Positions 60,775 to 64,000 of a DNA stretch of 64,000 bases are shown here, one piece after another. The stretch spans positions 1,391,501-1,455,500 of the forward strand of contig CM032117.1 in the NCBI GenBank assembly GCA_018894105.1. Direction: 5' to 3'. The notes under the pieces were generated by a model. That model was not told the DNA's origin. It was given only the letters and a program-made list of their open reading frames with translations, and made no database searches. A program made the translations under genes and the position numbers. The stretch comes from Jacaranda mimosifolia. Lineage: Eukaryota > Streptophyta > Magnoliopsida > Lamiales > Bignoniaceae. The stretch's first letter is position 1. Each line of letters opens with the position of its first letter.

Positions 60775-61929
60775 TTAATAATTATTACGGTGCTACCAAA
60801 TAAGGGCCAGGATTTTATTTTTCCATTTTTCTAGTTTTAAAACTTATTTGGAAGACAAAATTAATTCTTTGTGGTGAATAACTTTTTTTTTTTTTTAAAT
60901 TTTAGATTCAATTTCCTTCTTTTTATCAAAAACATAAGTCATAAAAATTTATTCATTCACTTAATTTGATTTGATGAAAATTCCAATAATTATATAAAAA
61001 ATAGGAAAATTTATGTTAATTAATTAATTATTGAGATTATATTTATAATATTTTTAAAATATATAAACTTTATCATACATTCCAAAACAACAATAATTCT
61101 AAAATTCAATTAGAAATTGGAAATAAGATTGTATTTTTAACAAATATGAAGGAGACCTAAAGTTTTTATTGCTATATCTCAGCTCTTGGGCTGTCATTCA
61201 CCTAACATTTTTCAAAATTTCATATCAAACTATCTCTATATTATAAGTCTTCAATATCACAAAATTGACACTTTATTATCCAAATCAAAATACCCCGTGA
61301 CTTTCCCCTCAAGCTGTATTCTTTATTATAAATCAGGTTAGTTTCTTATGAAACTTCCTACCACCCACGGCCCAACAAACTTGCGGAGGGGCGTAGACTT
61401 GAGAAGAATTAAACGATTGAGACAGATGCAGCCGCGGGTGGCTGTACTGTACTAATTCAACGCGGTACTAAAAGGATATATAAATAACAATTAATTATTA
61501 TTGAAATTAATGAAGTTGCAATAATTGATAAAATACATCTAAAATGTCGATCTTCGCATCAAATTATATAGCATTTTGTATGAATTAATTGTTGATTTTC
61601 TAGCAATCTTGTCTTGCCTCAAGATTCAGCCTAAGAGGGACCTCTGGAATTCTTTTGATCAACTTCAAATCATATCAAGTTACAATTTGCGACGCACATA
61701 GTTGTAGGGTGTTAATTAATTTGTTTTCTTTTCATCATTTAGCATTGTTATGTTCCCCGATGCATATTTATGAAATTCAACTTACTTCTATTGCAATTGG
61801 AGTTGGTTTTCACCATTTATATATATATATATGAAATTCAACTTATATTGCGTTAGCATTCATTTGACGCGCTCCAAAAATTTAAAAAAAAATCCAAGAA
61901 TCCATTACAAATAAGTCTATTCTCTTTCT
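60775..61929. other. Spacer, right part, including duplicated NPF upstream region
   Basis: AT-rich up to about 61283. From 61284 it is homologous to 53570 onward, e.g. 'taccccgtgactttcccctcaag' and 'gtagacttgagaagaattaaa'. No gene. Confidence 0.6.
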
Positions 61930-61939
61930 TATATATAAA
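61930..61939 (+). promoter_or_regulatory. TATA box of NPF copy 2
   Basis: TATATATAAA at the position homologous to 54204-54212. The promoter therefore survived the duplication. Confidence 0.55.
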
Positions 61940-62079
61940 CCCCCCAGCCCTCAGCAACTCAGCATTAACTGAAATAACAAGCTACATTTTATATGTCATC
62001 GCAACCCAAATTACCAAAGCTGGAATATTGATGAAATTTGCAATTTTGTGCAGACAGAGGAAAACTGTGACTATCTCAG

Positions 62080-64000
62080 ATGGCAACAGTTGGGAGAGTA
62101 GTGGGTATGCACAGATTGAATACTTTACTGATTATAATCTATTCTTCACTAAGATGATTACGTTAATTTCTTTTCTTTTCCTTTTTGTTGTTTCCTGATT
62201 GAAAGACAATTCTATGTGACTTCTATTGATGATCTGATATTAGCTTCTTCCACCATTTACAGTCCTGTTATGGATGTCCATGTATGCTGGCCATGTATGC
62301 TATGCTTGTAATGATGGAATACTTAACCAACGTTTGGAAGCTTGATTTCACCCAGGCAGCTGCAATCGTGAATGTCTTCTGGGGTATGGTTGCATTATCG
62401 CCACTATTCCTGGCATTCATAGTTGACACCATTATGGGCAATTATTGGATGCTTTTGATCTCCAGCATAGCTTATAGTGCAGTAAATCCTGATCCGTCTT
62501 CACTCAATCGTATCATTTTTTTTTTTTCATTTTTGGCTTGTCATAAATGGAAAGATTTTTATTTTCTGATTCAGGGATTGGGGTTCTTGACAATGTCCAC
62601 TCCACCAGTGCTAGCAAATGCTATGGGAACCTGCAGAGAATACAAGCCTGAATGCATTGGCGAAGGCCAAAAGATACTTTTCTACACAGGGTTGCCTTTA
62701 ATAGCTTTCGGGATGTCTGGTCATTTGACTTCCTGGGGCTCATTCATAGCCGAGCAGTTAAGCGACGAAGAGGACGATCTTGATGAAGGCACATTTTGCC
62801 GGTTCTTTTTCAGCATTTTTGCAGTTATTATCACTACTTTCGTTGCAGTCTTAGCACTCCCCTATATAAAACCATGGTCTCTTCGGTTTGGGATTCCAGC
62901 CATATGTACTCTGGTCGCCACTCTCCTGTTTCTCAGCGGCTCCTGTTCCTATAAGCATTTCAAGCCAACAGGATTAAGCCCTTTGATAATGTTTGTCCGA
63001 GTGTTTGTGGCTGCTGCTTCCAAGTTGTGCTATAGAACCCCAAGAGATGCTAAGGAGCTATATGAGCTCCAAAATAACATACTGTATTTGGTCCCCCATA
63101 CAAGGAGCCTCAGGTCCCTCCCTGTTCTTTCTCTCTAACTCACTTGCATAATTTGTAATAAGAATTCATCTGATATATACCTTTTTGATGTGCAGGTGTT
63201 TGGACAAGGCTGCAATTGTAATACCTAATAAACCTCTGGAGGAACAAGAAAAGGATTTGTGGAGACTTTGCACAGTGACAGAAGTGGAAGAGACCAAAAC
63301 CATCATACGCATGATTCCTGTCTGGATGACTTTCATCTTATGTGGTGTTGTCTCAGCCATTGGATTCACTTACTTCATCGAGCAACTTGATCGCCTGAAC
63401 CACAAAGTCGGGCGCCTTAAGGTGCCTTCGGTGGTCCTTCTTTGGTTCTACGAGCAAGCTTCAAATCAGTTTGCAAAACTCTATGCTAAGTTTGCTAATT
63501 CGTTAGGTGAATATTGGTCAAGAAAGTTTGCTCCTCCAGTTGGGATTGCTGGATCAATGATCCTTGCGATACTTTGCTGCATAACTGCTGCCAAAGTAGA
63601 GAACAGAAGACTTGGAGTGGTTCAAAAGCATGGTTTAGTTGACAAGCCGGACGAAACGGTGCCTATGACCATGTTCTGGTTGCTTCCACAGATTATTCTA
63701 CTTGAAGCATTCAACGGGGTTTTCAATTATAGTGCAATTTGCTTCTTTATAGATCAATCGCCTGTTGCAACACAAAGGTATGTACCGTTTTTCATTAGTG
63801 GTGTGTATGGTCTTGGGATTCTTGGCAGCGTTCTTTCGGTATATGTTGTGGGAAAAGTGAGTGAAAGAGGAGGGAAAATGAATTGGTTTCAGCAGAATCT
63901 GAATGGAAGTAGGCTTGATAAGTACTACTGGACACTAGCTTGGTTGATGGCTATAAATTTTGTGATCTTTATAGTGGTGGCAATATTGTATCGGTACAAG
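62080..64000 (+). CDS. NRT1/PTR family transporter, NPF5.5-like, copy 2, frame-disrupted at its start and cut by the right edge
   Basis: Exon homologues by comparison with copy 1 are 62080-62104, 62263-62481, 62575-63113 and 63196 to beyond 64000. Exon 1 is identical to copy 1. Exon 2 has 4 extra bases near 62274-62292, so the normal ATG leads to an early stop. The downstream frame stays open to the edge and begins at an internal ATG, 62284 (MLAMYAMLVMMEYLTNVWKL). That would give a protein lacking the first 13 or so residues and part of helix 1. The rest is highly similar to copy 1, with scattered substitutions such as TSWGSFIAEQLSDEEDDLDE, and all visible splice sites are intact. It may be a young pseudogene or a gene with a shifted start. 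The substrate is unknown. Confidence 0.8.

Overview
This window is nuclear DNA from a eudicot plant. The intergenic DNA is AT-rich, introns are short GT-AG introns, promoters carry TATA boxes, and the genes belong to plant families (LRR receptor kinase, AUX1/LAX auxin carrier, land-plant GPAT, NPF transporter). The auxin carrier resembles asterid proteins as I remember them, but that is a weak hint and I do not name a species.

Layout. Bases 1-1598 (minus) hold the 5' part of an LRR receptor-like kinase gene that runs off the left edge. A GT32-type glycosyltransferase (6071-7303, plus) converges on a 197-aa plant protein of unknown function (7567-8160, minus). A complete eight-exon AUX1/LAX1-type auxin influx carrier lies at 13610-16371 (minus). 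About 27 kb without a convincing gene follows (17.1-44.1 kb). A two-exon GPAT6-type glycerol-3-phosphate acyltransferase for cutin lies at 44192-46857 (plus), then a single-exon BTB/T1-domain protein with a beta-propeller-like region (51195-52601, plus). The right end holds two tandem NPF (NRT1/PTR) transporter genes. The first is complete (54545-56535). The second (62080 to the right edge) has a 4-base insertion that breaks the frame between exons 1 and 2.

The gene-poor space is a collection of small non-autonomous mobile elements whose ends can be read directly. There is a 674-bp hAT-like element with a perfect 8-bp target duplication and two relatives, and a CTCGAG-rich hAT-type MITE with an 8-bp duplication. 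An intact 348-bp TRIM has two 120-bp LTRs, an initiator-tRNA-Met-type primer site and a 5-bp duplication, and a diverged inverted compound copy lies elsewhere. Two Helitrons of one family are present, one ending about 225 bp upstream of the BTB gene. Fold-back elements, SINE-like elements and several MITE families make up much of the rest.

The genes do not form a pathway. The most biologically interesting signals are the duplicated NPF locus, with signs of decay or start-site change in the second copy, and the Helitron that now forms the promoter-proximal flank of the BTB gene. I found no RNA gene, no CRISPR array and no convincing new multi-gene system.
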